A stretch of 39,619 nucleotides of DNA from a bacterium (GCA_016781505.1 JADDQF010000127.1:1-39619); one strand, 5' to 3'. Positions 21,365 through 30,364 are shown, numbered from the stretch's first letter. Translations and numbers: made by a program. The notes: generated by a model from the letters alone, not told the origin.

Positions 21365-23311
21365 ATGTCTAAGCCCTTCCAATCGCGCGATCAGCTCGAC
21401 GCGCTGCTCCATGAGCGATTTGGACTCAACGCCTTCCGGCCGGGGCAGCGTGCGGTGCTGGACGCGCTTGTCGATCACGGTGCGGCCTTGGCCGTCTTTC
21501 CGACGGGTGGCGGGAAGTCGCTCTGCTATCAGCTGCCAGCCTTGCTCTTTGACGGCATCACCATCGTCGTGTCGCCGCTGATCGCGTTGATGAAAGATCA
21601 GATCGATGCCCTGCGCGGACGGGGCATTCCCGCAGCGCGACTGGATAGCACGCTTGCGGCCGCTGAGGTGCGCGCGGTAATCCAGCAGCTGCGGACGGGA
21701 AACTTGAAGCTCTTGTATGTCGCGCCCGAGCGCTTCACCAACGAGCGCTTCCTCGATCTGCTTGCCCAGCTGCCGATTGCGCTCTTCGCGGTCGATGAAG
21801 CGCATTGTATCTCGGAGTGGGGGCATAACTTCCGACCCGACTACCTCAAACTCGCGGACACGGCGCGCAGCCTCCAGGTTGAACGTGTGTTGGCGCTGAC
21901 CGCGACAGCCACGCCCGCCGTGATCGCCGATATCTGCGACAGCTTCGCCATCCCGCGCTCCTGCGCCATCGTGACGGGCTTTCACCGCCCTAATCTCCGC
22001 TTACGCACAACACCTACTGCCCAGGCCACGCGTGATGCCATGCTGGTTGAGCGGCTACGAACGCGTCCGCGGGGCGCTCAGATTGTTTATGTTACGCTGC
22101 AAAAAACCGCCGAGCGTGTAGCGGCGTTGCTTACGGAAGCCGGTATTGGAGCACGCCCGTATCATGCCGGGATGGATGATGCGGAGCGCAGCGCGGTCCA
22201 AGAATGGTGGCAAGCCTCGGATGGTGCCGTGGTAGTCGCGACGATTGCGTTTGGTATGGGCATCGACAAGGCGGATGTGCGCGCGGTTTACCACTACAAC
22301 TTGCCGAAAAGCTTGGAAAGCTACAGCCAGGAGATCGGCCGCGCCGGACGTGATGGTGCTCCCGCGGTGGTGGAACTGCTGGGCAGCCTCGAGGATGTTG
22401 CGCTCCTCGAAGCATTTGCCGCGGGCGACACGCCAACGGATGAGTCGCTGCGGAACCTGCTGGACGAGCTGCTGGCGGCCGACGCCACCTTCGACATCAA
22501 TCTGCTCGACCTGGCTAACCGGCACGATATTCGCCCGCTGGTGCTCCGCACGGCGCTCACCTATCTTGAGCTCCGCGGCGTGCTCCGCCAAGGCACGCCC
22601 TATTACGCAAGCTACAAGGCCAAGCTCCTCCACCCGCTCGACGCCATTACTGGGGCGTTCAGCGGGGAGCGGGCGCAGTTTGTGGCAGACGTTTTTGCTC
22701 ACGCCGAGCTGGGGCGCACCTGGTACACGCTTGACCCAACAGCCATAACCGCGGCACTTGGGCAGGAGCGTAGCCGGCTGATCCGGATGCTGGAGTATTT
22801 GAGCGAGCAGGGTTGGATCGAATTGCAGGTCGCCGATGCGCGCCAACGCTATACCCGCCTCGACACAACAATGCAGGCCGAAACCCTGACACGCGAGCTC
22901 GGCGAGCGCTTCGCGCAGCGGGAACATCAAGAGCTAGCCCGCGTCCAGCAGGTGGTAGCATTAGTGACCGAGCCTGGTTGCCAAACGTTTGCGCTGCTGC
23001 GCTACTTTGGCGAGAAGCGCGACGGCGGCTGTGGTCAGTGCACATTCTGTGAGACCGGCAGGCCGGTTGTCTTTCCCCCGCTGCCAGCACCGCTGCCAAT
23101 CGCCAGGCTGGTCGAACCGGCCAGCTGGCGGACATTATGCACGGACCATCGGACGGCGCTGGGCCATCCGCGCCAACAGGCCCGCTTTCTGTGTGGCCTG
23201 AGCAGTCCCACGTTGACGCGATCCAAGCTCACCAAACATCCATGGTTTGGTATCAGCGCCGGCCATCCCTTTCACGAGGTGCTGCAATGGTGCGAGGGTG
23301 TCCGCCCATGA
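21365..23311 (+). CDS. recQ: ATP-dependent DNA helicase RecQ
   Basis: A 648-residue superfamily-2 3'-to-5' helicase in recombination and repair. It shows FRPGQ (Q-motif region), FPTGGGKS (P-loop, 45-52), VDEAHCISEWGHNFRPDY (DEAH and RecQ aromatic-rich loop) and QEIGRAGRDG (motif VI). Near residues 550-570 a Zn-binding Cys cluster, CQTFALLRYFGE then CGQCTFC, marks the RecQ-Ct region. The C-terminal HRDC domain is not recognisable. I chose ATG 21365; ATG 21344 overlaps the HD gene stop (ATGGTGA) and would allow coupled translation. Both are in frame and AAAGG lies between them. Confidence 0.92.
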   Translation: MSKPFQSRDQLDALLHERFGLNAFRPGQRAVLDALVDHGAALAVFPTGGGKSLCYQLPALLFDGITIVVSPLIALMKDQIDALRGRGIPAARLDSTLAAAEVRAVIQQLRTGNLKLLYVAPERFTNERFLDLLAQLPIALFAVDEAHCISEWGHNFRPDYLKLADTARSLQVERVLALTATATPAVIADICDSFAIPRSCAIVTGFHRPNLRLRTTPTAQATRDAMLVERLRTRPRGAQIVYVTLQKTAERVAALLTEAGIGARPYHAGMDDAERSAVQEWWQASDGAVVVATIAFGMGIDKADVRAVYHYNLPKSLESYSQEIGRAGRDGAPAVVELLGSLEDVALLEAFAAGDTPTDESLRNLLDELLAADATFDINLLDLANRHDIRPLVLRTALTYLELRGVLRQGTPYYASYKAKLLHPLDAITGAFSGERAQFVADVFAHAELGRTWYTLDPTAITAALGQERSRLIRMLEYLSEQGWIELQVADARQRYTRLDTTMQAETLTRELGERFAQREHQELARVQQVVALVTEPGCQTFALLRYFGEKRDGGCGQCTFCETGRPVVFPPLPAPLPIARLVEPASWRTLCTDHRTALGHPRQQARFLCGLSSPTLTRSKLTKHPWFGISAGHPFHEVLQWCEGVRP

Positions 23312-23649
23312 TGCCACAGCAGGCGCCTGGGGAACACCCTGCTGTTTCGCAAGCAGCTATACTCACACGGGCTGATGGTTTAGCCGCCACACTGCCTGGC
23401 CTACTGCGACCACTCCGTGGGCTCCCGATCCCAGCGATGCGCGCGCAGCTGCTCCACCAGATCGTCGGAGATCATCACCTGCCCGCTGCCACCGTTCATC
23501 ACGCGCCCACGCATCTTCCCATACATGAAATTGCTGCAGATCGATGTGGTCAAGTGGACCATACAAACGTCCTACCGACGCGCCCCCGATGGCAATGCCG
23601 TGCTGGATGCGTGGTATGTGTATTGCGGCATAAGCCAAGCCTGTCTTAG
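23308..23649 (+). CDS. Possible small gene after recQ, doubtful
   Basis: A 113-codon frame begins at ATG 23308, overlapping the recQ stop (ATGA). It has a Leu/Ala/Pro-rich N-terminal half (LPGLLRPLRGLPIPAMRAQLL) and a His-rich middle. The tail is rich in Cys and Arg and looks unlike a folded protein. I recognise no family. Overlapping frames on both strands make it uncertain. It may be a degraded gene; the 387-bp gap between recQ and the SDR gene holds nothing else I can support. Confidence 0.25.
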   Translation: MMPQQAPGEHPAVSQAAILTRADGLAATLPGLLRPLRGLPIPAMRAQLLHQIVGDHHLPAATVHHAPTHLPIHEIAADRCGQVDHTNVLPTRPRWQCRAGCVVCVLRHKPSLS

Positions 23650-23698
23650 GCAGACCATTTGCTGAACACGTGCGAGCGGCGCACAACACAAGGAGCGC

Positions 23699-24496
23699 AT
23701 GATGGCCGAGCTGACCCAACACGTTGCCCTGGTAACGGGCGCCGGGCGCGGTATCGGGCGGACAACCGCTTTTGAGCTAGCAAGGCGGGGAGCGCGCGTA
23801 GGAGCGCTGGCGCGGACCGAGCCCGAGATCACCGAAGTTGTGGAGCAGATCAACGCCATGGGCGGGACAGCCCTCGCGCTCACGTGTGACATCGCTCATC
23901 TCGAATCACTGACAGCGGCGGTGGAGCAGCTAACCCAGCAGCTCGGAGTGGTGGATATCCTGGTCAACAATGCAGCGATCATCGGGCCCCTCGGCCCTAC
24001 TACCGAGGTCGACCCGCAGGCGTGGACCCAAACGCTAGCCATTAACCTGCTTGGGTCATTTTACGCTGCGCGCCTGGTGCTGCCAGGCATGATCGATGGC
24101 GGCTGGGGCCGCATCATTAACGTTTCATCCGGCGCTGCTCAAGGTCAGGGCATTGTGCGGGCCAGCGCATACTCGGTTTCAAAGGCCGGCCTTGATATGC
24201 TCACACGCACCCTGGCGGCGGAGCTTGACGGGAGCGATGTAGCCGTGGCCTCGGTCTATCCCGGCGTGGTCGATACCGAAATGCAGGCGGAGCTGCGGCA
24301 AGCACCGCCTGAGCAGTTTGGCGCGGCGACGTCGGCCCGCTTCCATGGCTTGCACGTGCGCGGCGAGCTGCTCAACCCCACGCTTCCAGCCAAGCTGATC
24401 GCCGCACTGTGTGGACCAGCCGGACAGCGCTACCATGGGCAAGGCGTGCGCATTTCCGATCCAGCTGGGCAGAAGCTGTTGGCTGGACTCGTTTAA
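23699..24496 (+). CDS. SDR-family NAD(P)-dependent oxidoreductase
   Basis: A 265-residue classical short-chain dehydrogenase. The cofactor loop is TGAGRGIG (13-20), followed by LVNNAAIIGPL (NNAG-like motif), NVSSGAAQ (catalytic Ser) and YSVSK (Tyr158, Lys162). The PG motif in VASVYPGVVDTEM is typical. The start ATG 23699 follows AAGGAG; the second ATG (23702) is equally likely. Substrate is not readable; many such enzymes are 3-oxoacyl-ACP reductase-like or sugar/alcohol dehydrogenases. It lies 68 bp before the deoxynucleoside kinase gene. Confidence 0.93.
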   Translation: MMAELTQHVALVTGAGRGIGRTTAFELARRGARVGALARTEPEITEVVEQINAMGGTALALTCDIAHLESLTAAVEQLTQQLGVVDILVNNAAIIGPLGPTTEVDPQAWTQTLAINLLGSFYAARLVLPGMIDGGWGRIINVSSGAAQGQGIVRASAYSVSKAGLDMLTRTLAAELDGSDVAVASVYPGVVDTEMQAELRQAPPEQFGAATSARFHGLHVRGELLNPTLPAKLIAALCGPAGQRYHGQGVRISDPAGQKLLAGLV

Positions 24497-24563
24497 ACAC
24501 AAGCTCCGCCTGTGGGTCGGACCTGGTTTTGTACGATTCTTTGCGACACCGACAGGAATGCCC

Positions 24564-25172
24564 ATGGCGAAACTGATCGCAGTGCTTGGCAACGTGGGCG
24601 CGGGCAAGACTACCTTTGCCCAACGCTTATGTCAGTTCGCTTCGTACACCTTGGCACGCGAGGATCATGCCGACCGCGCGTTTCACCATGCATTTGCGCA
24701 GGGCAACTATTCCGCTGCGCTCGCAAACCAGATGGATTATCTACTGGTACGCGCCGAGCAGGAGGCGGCAATCCGCAGCGGAACAAGCGTCGGGGTGCTG
24801 GACGGCGGTTTAGAACAAGACTTTTTTGTCTTTACGCGCTACTTTGCCCACAGCGGCCTGTTGACTCCTCCCGAATATGCCTTGTGTCAGCGGTTGTACC
24901 ACTTCGTGCGGGGCACACTCCCGCAACCCGATCTGCTGATCTATCTGCACGCTCCCGTGGAAGTGCTCCTCGAGCGTTACACGCGGCGCCAACGCACCGT
25001 CGAGGTCATCAAGCACGCTGATATTGCACTTCTGGAACGTTTTGTCCAGGACGGGCTAGCCGCCCTCGCCGCTGTTCCAACGCTGCAGGTTGACGCCAGC
25101 GCCGATGATCCCACCTTTGCCGCGACGCTGGCCACCCTGCAGGAACCGCTGCAGCGGATCGTCGGCCCATAA
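24564..25172 (+). CDS. Deoxynucleoside kinase (dNK family)
   Basis: A 202-residue kinase that phosphorylates deoxynucleosides with ATP in nucleotide salvage. Motifs are the P-loop GNVGAGKT (9-16), LDGGLEQDFFVFTRYF (place of the usual DRS-type substrate loop), LLIYLHAPVEVLLERYTRRQR (lid region with Arg) and ALLERFVQ. It resembles the bacterial dGK/dAK-type group. I chose ATG 24564 with AGGA upstream; a longer frame reaches 24411 inside the previous gene. The DRS segment is modified, so base specificity is open. It lies upstream of the CphA-like ligase gene. Confidence 0.85.
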   Translation: MAKLIAVLGNVGAGKTTFAQRLCQFASYTLAREDHADRAFHHAFAQGNYSAALANQMDYLLVRAEQEAAIRSGTSVGVLDGGLEQDFFVFTRYFAHSGLLTPPEYALCQRLYHFVRGTLPQPDLLIYLHAPVEVLLERYTRRQRTVEVIKHADIALLERFVQDGLAALAAVPTLQVDASADDPTFAATLATLQEPLQRIVGP

Positions 25173-25241
25173 GTCGTGGGCATTGCACCTGCTTGCCGCT
25201 TGGCGCTTCGCCCCTAAGCACGATGCGCCGAGCGGCAGTGG

Positions 25242-25247
25242 TACAAT
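25242..25247 (+). promoter_or_regulatory. Extended -10 promoter for the CphA-like ligase
   Basis: TGGTACAAT (25239-25247) is an extended -10; no clear -35 is seen. It gives a leader of about 35 nt to ATG 25288. Confidence 0.5.
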
Positions 25248-25287
25248 CAAAGCAGCATCGCAACCTCAGCTGGGAAAGGACCGCTGC

Positions 25288-26994
25288 ATGCCGCTGCACA
25301 TCCGAGACCTCCGCGGACTCGAAGGCCCGAATATCTACTACCCTGTACCCGCTGTCAAGCTTCAGGTATGGGCAGACCGCGACATCAGCCGTCCGTTGAG
25401 CGACGCCATTAAGCAGTGGGCTCAGCAAGTCGGCGTGGTGATCGGCGCGTTGCAGCAGGAGGTCCAACCCCAAGACGGCGGCTACCTGGTTACAACAACC
25501 TGGACCACACCTTTGCCCAATATTGGCGAGCGGATCGCCGAAGCTGTGGTCGCCGATCTGCAGGCGGCCGAGAGCGGTGACGAAGAGTACAGTCACGACG
25601 ATGCGTTGTTTGCGGCCATCGGCGAGCGGAAACGCGCGGAGCCGTCGCTGGCACAGCTGCAGCTGTACGCCGAAGCCCGTGCCCGCGATCTGCCCATGAT
25701 GCCGCGTGGCGACGGCAAGCTCGTCTTTGGCAGCGGCTCTGCCGGCTATGTTTTTGATCCGGCCACGCTCAGCCTCGGCATGCCGGCCGAGATTCCATGG
25801 GACAGCATCGGCGCCATTCCCGTTGTGGCTATCACCGGCACCAATGGCAAAACCACGACCACCCGACTAATCGCGCATATTTTGAGCACCTCCGGTCGAC
25901 GCGTTGGCCACACCGATACCGACGGGATTGTGATTAATGGTCAGCAGGTTGAACAAGGCGACTGGGCGGGTTGGGGTGGTGCGCGGCGAGTGCTGACCGA
26001 TCCCGACGTCGACGTGGCGGTGCTTGAAACATCGCGCGGCGGCATTCTGCGCCGCGGCCTTGGCTTCAGCAGCTGCAACGTGGGCGTGATCACCAATATA
26101 TCTGCCGACCACCTGGGCGAGCTCGGCGTGGAAACGCCGGAACAAATGGCCGAGGTCAAAGGCATAGTGGTGCTGGCAACCGAGGCAGATGGCTATGTCG
26201 TCCTCAACGCCGACGATCCCCTGGTCTTGGCGCTGCGGCAGTGGTCGTCGGCGCCGCTGATTCTGTTCAGCCGTGATCCCGGCAACCCCGCGGTGGCCCA
26301 ACACCTGGAGCAAGGCGGCGGCGCGGTATGGAGCGACGGCGAAGCGATCAAGCTCAAGGCTGCCGGTCAACAAGGGCAGATCGCGCTTGCCGACATGCCG
26401 ATCACCTTTGGTGGAGCCGCGTTCCACAACGTCGAAAACGTGCTGGCGGCGATTGGCGCGTGCCTTGGGTTGGGCCTCGACCTTGCCACGATTGAAGCGG
26501 GCCTGCGCACGTTTACGCCCGATGCCACCCATAATGCGAATCGGTTGAATGTGTTTAGGCGCGTGAACATGTCGGTCGTCTTCGACTACGCCCACAACGT
26601 AGCTGGCATACAGGCGCTGATTCGGTTTGGCCAAGCCTTGCAGCGGCAACAAGGGGGACGCTTGCTCTTTGTCCTTGGCGGCCCTGGCGACCGGAGCGAC
26701 AACCAGATTCGGGCCATGGGACAATTAGCCGGGGAGGCCGCCGATCTGCTGCTGCTGCATGAGGAAGAGCGGTATTTACGAGGCCGCCAGCTCGGCGAGA
26801 TTACTCGGCTGTATCAGCAAGGCGCGGCCGCGGCACAGGTAGCCGACAACCGGATCTTGTGCTTTCCGGACGAGCTAGCAGCGCTGGAAGCAGGCCTAGC
26901 GGAGCTGCAGGGCGCGGACGTGATGTTGGTCGCCGCGCATGCCGAGCGCGAAACCATGCTCCAACGCCTCGAACAGTGGTCAAGGGAGGAGTAG
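25288..26994 (+). CDS. Cyanophycin-synthetase-like Mur ligase, no ATP-grasp
   Basis: A 568-residue protein. Residues 1-130 resemble the N-terminal domain of cyanophycin synthetase (DLRGLEGPNIYY, VKLQVW). The CphA-type Mur-ligase domain follows directly, with P-loop TGTNGKTTTT (from residue 183), DTDGIVINGQQVEQGDWAGW, the CphA signature VAVLETSRGGILRRGLGF, NISADHLGELGVE and FDYAHN. The central ATP-grasp domain (about 320 residues) that adds aspartate in CphA is absent. It is thus likely to use ATP to ligate one amino acid to an unknown acid, not to make cyanophycin. ATG 25288 has GGGAAAGGA 7 bp upstream. The start-domain assignment is by eye; the Mur-domain match is strong. Confidence 0.85.
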   Translation: MPLHIRDLRGLEGPNIYYPVPAVKLQVWADRDISRPLSDAIKQWAQQVGVVIGALQQEVQPQDGGYLVTTTWTTPLPNIGERIAEAVVADLQAAESGDEEYSHDDALFAAIGERKRAEPSLAQLQLYAEARARDLPMMPRGDGKLVFGSGSAGYVFDPATLSLGMPAEIPWDSIGAIPVVAITGTNGKTTTTRLIAHILSTSGRRVGHTDTDGIVINGQQVEQGDWAGWGGARRVLTDPDVDVAVLETSRGGILRRGLGFSSCNVGVITNISADHLGELGVETPEQMAEVKGIVVLATEADGYVVLNADDPLVLALRQWSSAPLILFSRDPGNPAVAQHLEQGGGAVWSDGEAIKLKAAGQQGQIALADMPITFGGAAFHNVENVLAAIGACLGLGLDLATIEAGLRTFTPDATHNANRLNVFRRVNMSVVFDYAHNVAGIQALIRFGQALQRQQGGRLLFVLGGPGDRSDNQIRAMGQLAGEAADLLLLHEEERYLRGRQLGEITRLYQQGAAAAQVADNRILCFPDELAALEAGLAELQGADVMLVAAHAERETMLQRLEQWSREE

Positions 26995-27420
26995 GATCCA
27001 GCGCACACTCCTGCCTCCGTAGTGCGCCACATGGAAAAACACGTCGGCTTTGCGCGCAAGCGCCTCGCTTTCAACCGCAGAGCTGCGGCGGACGGTTGAA
27101 GCCGCGATCGCGCAACCGTAGTCCTTCGCCACCAACATGTAGCCACAGCCAGCTCTTGCACGCTTAACCACGCTTCCCCAGCACGCGGCTCGGTACAGCG
27201 CCTGCCTCTGCTTTTTGCCAGCACCTAGCCTCGATTGCCACTGTGCCTCAGTCGCAGGCTCCACAGGCGCAGCCTGATCTCGGCGTGTGGACCGACGATT
27301 TTGGCAGCTTGCTGAGCGCTTGGAAGTGGAATAAGCTTCCGCCCCACCGGCATCAGTTTCGAGGACGTGACGTTGGCCCCATTCCTGCCTGATCTTCAGC
27401 AAACAAAGGAGGTAGGCCAT
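26980..27420 (-). CDS. Unassigned minus-strand frame, possibly a real gene
   Basis: A 146-codon frame occupies most of the 424-bp gap after the CphA-like gene and overlaps its last 15 bases. The C-terminal half looks protein-like (GYMLVAKDYGCAIAASTV, then EALARKADVFFHVAHYGG), with high third-position GC. The N-terminal part is Gln/Arg-rich and weak. A better start could be internal. I recognise no family and see no Shine-Dalgarno. On the plus strand the gap shows nothing but the leader of the 40-residue gene at 27419. Confidence 0.3.
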   Translation of the reverse strand: MAYLLCLLKIRQEWGQRHVLETDAGGAEAYSTSKRSASCQNRRSTRRDQAAPVEPATEAQWQSRLGAGKKQRQALYRAACWGSVVKRARAGCGYMLVAKDYGCAIAASTVRRSSAVESEALARKADVFFHVAHYGGRSVRWILLLP

Positions 27421-27541
27421 GCGAAACTTTATTCTGCGCTTGTTACGGCTGCGAACATTGCTACGCTTGCTGCGGTCGCCGTTTAGCTGGTCTTCGGTGC
27501 TGTTTATGGTGCTTACGTGGCTGCTGGGACGTAAGCGCTAG
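27419..27541 (+). CDS. 40-residue Arg-rich membrane peptide
   Basis: A small gene, too short for usual annotation. AAAGGAGG (27405-27412) stands 6 bp before the ATG, the best ribosome-binding site in the window. The product begins MRNFILRLLRLRTLLRLLRS, a Leu/Arg amphipathic helix, followed by PFSWSSVLFMVLTWLLGRKR, one short hydrophobic segment with a basic end. The total is 40 residues and net charge is strongly positive. It fits a small membrane protein or a toxin-like or regulatory peptide; no family is recognised. The TPR gene follows 122 bp later with its own promoter. Confidence 0.6.
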   Translation: MRNFILRLLRLRTLLRLLRSPFSWSSVLFMVLTWLLGRKR

Positions 27542-27625
27542 GCTGCGCACCACTGTCAATCACGCGGGGGACCGGTCCCCCGCGCGCTTTCCGAACGGGC
27601 CATTGCTGTTTACGACCCGTTGTAA

Positions 27626-27654
27626 TTGCTCCCGGCACGCAGTCGCGGCATAAT
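27626..27654 (+). promoter_or_regulatory. Promoter giving a near-leaderless TPR mRNA
   Basis: TTGCTC (27626-27631) and CATAAT (27649-27654) are 17 bp apart. The start codon is at 27664, so transcription would begin only about 3 nt before it. Confidence 0.55.
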
Positions 27655-27663
27655 GCCCTCCGT

Positions 27664-30342
27664 ATGCGATCTCGCCTTGCCATTCCTCGCCTGCAGCGCT
27701 CCACCCTGCTCAGCTGTGCACTGATCGCAGTGCTGCTTGTGCCGCTCGCGTTATATCTTGAAACGCTGCCCAACGTCAGCCCCGGCGTTCGGTGGCTTTT
27801 TTTTGCGGTGCGTGTAGCGATTGCCATGGTGCTGCTCGCGGTCTGGGCGCTGCTCAACGTGCCGCCCCGCAAGCCGATCGCCGGCCGGGTGGTTGTGGGC
27901 GTGGCCAGCTTTGGCGACGCTGGGCCCGTAGAGGTACGTGAGCCGCGCCGAACACTGCTGCAAATGCTCAGGCCACGACCAACCTGGGAACCAGTGCTCA
28001 GCGAGGAAGGAGAAACGCTGTTGCCGCTGCCGGATGGCGGGATCGAGGTGGGCGAAATGCTGGCACACGCCATTCGCAAGCTCGTCGCGCCGATTCCGGA
28101 CGTCAGACTGGTGCAACTACCCTACGTCGCGGACGAGCGGCAGGCCTTGCTCACCGCCGATGCCGCCAATGTCGATATCATGGTGTGGGGCACGACCCAA
28201 CGCCCGGCGGGCGGTGCGCTGCTCTTCGCCCCCCATGTCACGTTCACGCGCCGGCTCGAGCCGCCCATTCCGCAAAGCGACCTCCGCCTCTGCGGGCTGA
28301 ACAGCATCGTGCTTCCGGCGCAGCATCTGCGCGTCTGGCAGGGGCGCTATGTTGGCGTCCAGCAGCTCTGGTCATTCTTGTTGGGGGTGGTCTTTTACGC
28401 CTACACCGCCGATGAGGAAGCGCTCAACGAGCTGGCAGCCGTGCGCGTAACGCCCGAAACCAACGGGCATATCAGCTCTGCCGTTGCAGCAGCTCAGCTC
28501 CTGGCAGGCAACCTCCATGTCACCAACGAACACTGGGAGCCGGCGCTGGCAGCCTATCGGTCGATCTTGCATGAGCCCAGCTACGCTGCCGAAGCTGCCG
28601 TCAACCTTGGGGTCGTGTATGCGTTACGCGGTGAAACCGTGGCCGCCCTGGATCAGCTCAGCACCACGATCAAACAGCACGAGTTTCTCGCGCTCGCGCA
28701 TCACAATCTCGCGGTGCTGCAACAGCGGATCGATCGGCAGCGCGAAGCCCAAACGCATTTTGAGCGCGCAATTCAGCTCGATCCTACCCTTAGCGAAAGC
28801 TACCGCGGGCTGGCTGCGATCTTGCGCCAACAAGGCAATCCCCAAGCAGCCCAGCAGGCCCTGGAACAGGCACTTGGGGTCCAGCCGAACGACGTCCAAG
28901 CGTGCCGCGATCTGGCTGCGATTTTGATCGATCAAGGGCAACTTGGGCGGGCAGAACATCAGCTGGAGCGCGCATTGGCGCTCGATCCGCAGCACGCCAC
29001 AACCTACTACCTGTTCGGCCTCCTGCGCGAGCAAGCGAACGATGCGGCTAGTGCGATCGACGCACTGGAGCAGGCTATTGCGCTCGAAGCCAACTATGCC
29101 GAAGCGTACACTGCTCTGGCTCGACTATACAAGCAGACCGGCACAACCACCGGTGCCCTCAGCCCGATCACACGACCCTCCATGGTTACAGCCGATGCCA
29201 AGGCGCACATGGATCTGGGGCTCGCCTTTCTGCGGCAATTTCGGAATGCCGAGGCAGAGCACGAATTTCGGGCAGCGCTTGCGAAAGAGCCCGCCTACGC
29301 CGCGGCGCATATCCAGCTGGGCAAGGTGTTACGACGCAACGGTCGCACAGCCGAAGCGCTACAGGCCCTTAAAGCAGCGCTGGAGATCGATCCGCATCTG
29401 CTCAGCACCTATCATGAGCTAGCCGAGCTGCGCGCTGAGCAGGGCGAACTGGAGCGGGCCGCGCAAACGCTGGAACAAGCTGGTCGGATCGCGCCCAACG
29501 ACGCCAATACCGCCTATCTGCTGGGTAACATCCGTGCCTCGCAGGCCCGTGAAACCGGCAGTCGCGCTCCGCTCGAACAGGCGATTGCTGCGTATCACCG
29601 CGCCACGACGTTGGATCCAACCCTGGCCGCCGCACACTACAACCTGGCGATTGCCGCGCTCACCGATGGCGACGTTTCCGGCGCCGTGGACGCGCTCCGC
29701 CGAACCATCGGCATTAATCCCACCGACGGCGAGGCGCATCGTCTGCTGGCAACGGTTTACAACGACCTCGGTCGTGGTCGCGAGGCCCTGCAGCTCATGC
29801 TCCGGGCCGCCGAGCTCCTGCCGGGACACGTTCCCACGCTGCTGCAGCTGGGCCAGCTGCAGCGTCAAAACGGCCAGCTGGACGAAGCGATCGCCACCCT
29901 GCGCCAAGCCCAAAAAGCCGATGCGCAAAACGTGCGCGTGCTTCGGGAGCTGGGCGCGCTGTATGTAGCGGCCAAGCAGTTCGACCGTGCCATCAGCGCG
30001 TTTAACCGGGCGCGCGATCTTGCTCCTGATCAACCCGAAACCTTTTTTGGCCTTGGCGTGGCCTATAGAGCGGCCGGGCGCCTGGGCGACGCGATCTCCG
30101 CCTTTGGCGACGCGAGCAAGCTCGATCCCCAAGACGCAACCACCTTGACCCAGCTCGCCGAAACATTGTACGCCGTGGGCAAGCCGGATCGGGCAATAAC
30201 CATGTTGCAGCGCGCCATCGCCGTCAAACGCAACGATCCGCAGCTTTATTATGCCCTGGGCCAGATGTACGGCGCGCTTGGCCAAGCCGACCGCGCCAAC
30301 GAAGCCTATCGAATGTACGCAGAGCTGCGCGCCGCCGCATAA
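27664..30342 (+). CDS. Large TPR-repeat membrane protein
   Basis: An 892-residue protein. Two transmembrane helices lie at about residues 16-33 and 43-61 (CALIAVLLVPLALYL and VAIAMVLLAVWALL). Residues 75-240 are a compact domain with a FlgO/TolB-N-like look (VVVGVASFGD, then ERQALLTADAANVDIMVWGT). From about residue 275 to the end are some 16-18 tetratricopeptide repeats with the classic A-x4-LG-x7-A-x4-A pattern (for example YRGLAAILRQQGNPQAAQQA). TPRs make protein scaffolds, and the repeat part probably faces the cytoplasm or the outside after the helical hairpin. Partners are unknown. There is no Shine-Dalgarno, in line with a leaderless start. Confidence 0.85.
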   Translation: MRSRLAIPRLQRSTLLSCALIAVLLVPLALYLETLPNVSPGVRWLFFAVRVAIAMVLLAVWALLNVPPRKPIAGRVVVGVASFGDAGPVEVREPRRTLLQMLRPRPTWEPVLSEEGETLLPLPDGGIEVGEMLAHAIRKLVAPIPDVRLVQLPYVADERQALLTADAANVDIMVWGTTQRPAGGALLFAPHVTFTRRLEPPIPQSDLRLCGLNSIVLPAQHLRVWQGRYVGVQQLWSFLLGVVFYAYTADEEALNELAAVRVTPETNGHISSAVAAAQLLAGNLHVTNEHWEPALAAYRSILHEPSYAAEAAVNLGVVYALRGETVAALDQLSTTIKQHEFLALAHHNLAVLQQRIDRQREAQTHFERAIQLDPTLSESYRGLAAILRQQGNPQAAQQALEQALGVQPNDVQACRDLAAILIDQGQLGRAEHQLERALALDPQHATTYYLFGLLREQANDAASAIDALEQAIALEANYAEAYTALARLYKQTGTTTGALSPITRPSMVTADAKAHMDLGLAFLRQFRNAEAEHEFRAALAKEPAYAAAHIQLGKVLRRNGRTAEALQALKAALEIDPHLLSTYHELAELRAEQGELERAAQTLEQAGRIAPNDANTAYLLGNIRASQARETGSRAPLEQAIAAYHRATTLDPTLAAAHYNLAIAALTDGDVSGAVDALRRTIGINPTDGEAHRLLATVYNDLGRGREALQLMLRAAELLPGHVPTLLQLGQLQRQNGQLDEAIATLRQAQKADAQNVRVLRELGALYVAAKQFDRAISAFNRARDLAPDQPETFFGLGVAYRAAGRLGDAISAFGDASKLDPQDATTLTQLAETLYAVGKPDRAITMLQRAIAVKRNDPQLYYALGQMYGALGQADRANEAYRMYAELRAAA

Positions 30343-30364
30343 TCAGCTAACATGCGAGCTACAA

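Noticed and set aside
29419-30285. A 288-codon minus-strand frame inside the TPR gene
   Set aside because: It is antisense to regular TPR repeats, whose periodic codons keep the opposite strand open; no homology is recognised.
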